Position numbers and translations under genes: made by a program
Assembly: GCA_027858355.1 (NCBI GenBank)
Contig: JAQICW010000734.1
Span: 1 to 6,563 of the forward strand
Source: Desulfobacula sp.
GTDB lineage: Bacteria; Desulfobacterota; Desulfobacteria; Desulfobacterales; Desulfobacteraceae
Direction of reading: 5' to 3'
Length of the DNA stretch: 6,563 nt
Part shown: piece by piece, positions 5,989 to 6,563 of the stretch
Layout of the letters: each line of letters opens with the position of its first letter
Position numbering within the stretch: the stretch's first letter is position 1
Notes under the pieces: generated by a model
Database searches by the model: none
The model's input: the letters and a program-made list of their open reading frames with translations, nothing else
Told to the model about the DNA's origin: nothing

Positions 5989-6281
5989 TCAAAGCTCTTT
6001 CTCATAAATCCCTCGGATCTCTTCCGGCTGGACACACAGAGAGGCAAGTTTCTGAGCCTGGGTGCTATGGTTAAAGCAGTCCACTGCTCAGGCAGGGCCA
6101 CCTTGAATGTCACCCGCTGATGATATCCCCAGGTCTTGCGCAATGTATGGGAAGCATAGTTCCAGTTCAGGTTCACTTTCCGGCACCATCCTTTTATTAG
6201 TATGGATAGTGACGGCACCGTCAATCCCTTACCCCTTTGGGACAGGGACAAAGTGCCTCCAAGCCTAAAGGTGCATTGCCT
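5989..6281 (-). pseudogene. Inactivated tyrosine recombinase (phage-type integrase) C-terminal fragment
   Basis: The minus-strand frame open below 6281 reads SQRGKGLTVPSLS, then GWCRKVNLNWNYASHTLRKT and WGYHQR. This contains the HxxR box (HTLR) of the tyrosine recombinase catalytic domain in its usual context. Around 6085-6090 the frame is lost. The family sequence resumes in another frame as DCFNHSTQAQKLASLCVQPE followed by EIRGIYEKEL and a TGA at 5989-5991. The FNHS histidine (box III region) is present. The position normally held by the nucleophilic tyrosine ('YLCIQPEEI' in relatives as I remember them) reads serine (TCT). Frameshift plus loss of tyrosine mean the enzyme is dead. The N-terminal arm-binding and core-binding domains are not recognisable upstream. 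It is probably the footprint of an integrated element or integron-like recombinase. Confidence 0.72.
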
Positions 6282-6563
6282 TCATTTGCTTGATAAACGG
6301 TTGTATGGCATCAATACGGCCTTACCTGATCCAGTTTAAAAAGCCTGCTATCGTCGGAAGCACACACAAATCGTGCATGTCCTACCGTCCAGGGATGACG
6401 GATGCCGCCACTGCTTCACTACATCTGAATAATTCTCTCTGACAACAGCCTTGACGCACGTTTTTTTAAGTCAATGGTAGTAAGGTTTTCTGTAAAGCCA
6501 TAATTTTTTTTGTCGCAAAACAGCTATAGACTAAAATTTTAAATTTTGCTAATGTAGCGTTGT
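6282..6563. other. Stretch upstream of the integrase remnant, no recognisable gene
   Basis: If the integrase were intact its N-terminal part should lie here on the minus strand. All three minus frames are interrupted and none shows a recognisable recombinase core. An open minus frame beginning near 6496 (TENLTTIDLKKRASRLLSER) stops after about 25 codons. The far end (6500-6563) is very AT-rich. I read it as heavily decayed sequence. Confidence 0.35.

Noticed and set aside
1..6563. CRISPR array, tRNA or rRNA genes
   Set aside because: No regularly spaced repeats, cloverleaf-like segments or ribosomal RNA core sequences were seen on either strand.

Overview
The window is dominated by one intact gene on the + strand (1968..5594). 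It encodes a 1208-residue exported protein that combines a duplicated N-terminal beta-rich module, PKD-type domains, a helical toroid of the prenyltransferase/squalene-cyclase fold, and a C-terminal Ig-like domain with a 'WPPNH' motif. The gene has its own ribosome binding site, an upstream dyad that looks like an operator, and a strong stem-loop just after its stop codon. It therefore looks like a single-gene transcription unit.

The DNA on both sides is AT-richer and mostly worn down. On the left are a broken, edge-truncated reading frame (1..458) disrupted by a 14-bp tandem duplication, a small apparently intact minus-strand gene for a protein of unknown function (460..738), scraps of reading frames, a probable C-terminal piece of an Mrr-type restriction endonuclease (about 1095..1307), and two sizeable inverted repeats (1321..1397 and 1419..1490). 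The stretch 1491..1830 shows no gene. On the right, after a spacer with no convincing gene, lies a dead tyrosine recombinase (integrase) C-terminus on the minus strand (5989..6281). It keeps its HxxR box but carries a frameshift and lacks the nucleophilic tyrosine.

Organism: the domain mix of the large protein and the style of the integrase and small-protein remnants recall sulfate-reducing Desulfobacterota (former Deltaproteobacteria). This is inference from remembered family resemblance, because no search was possible. The layout reads as one maintained surface or secreted protein gene inside a region of decayed mobile and defence DNA. There is no sign that the flanking genes work with it in a pathway. 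All family assignments are made by eye.
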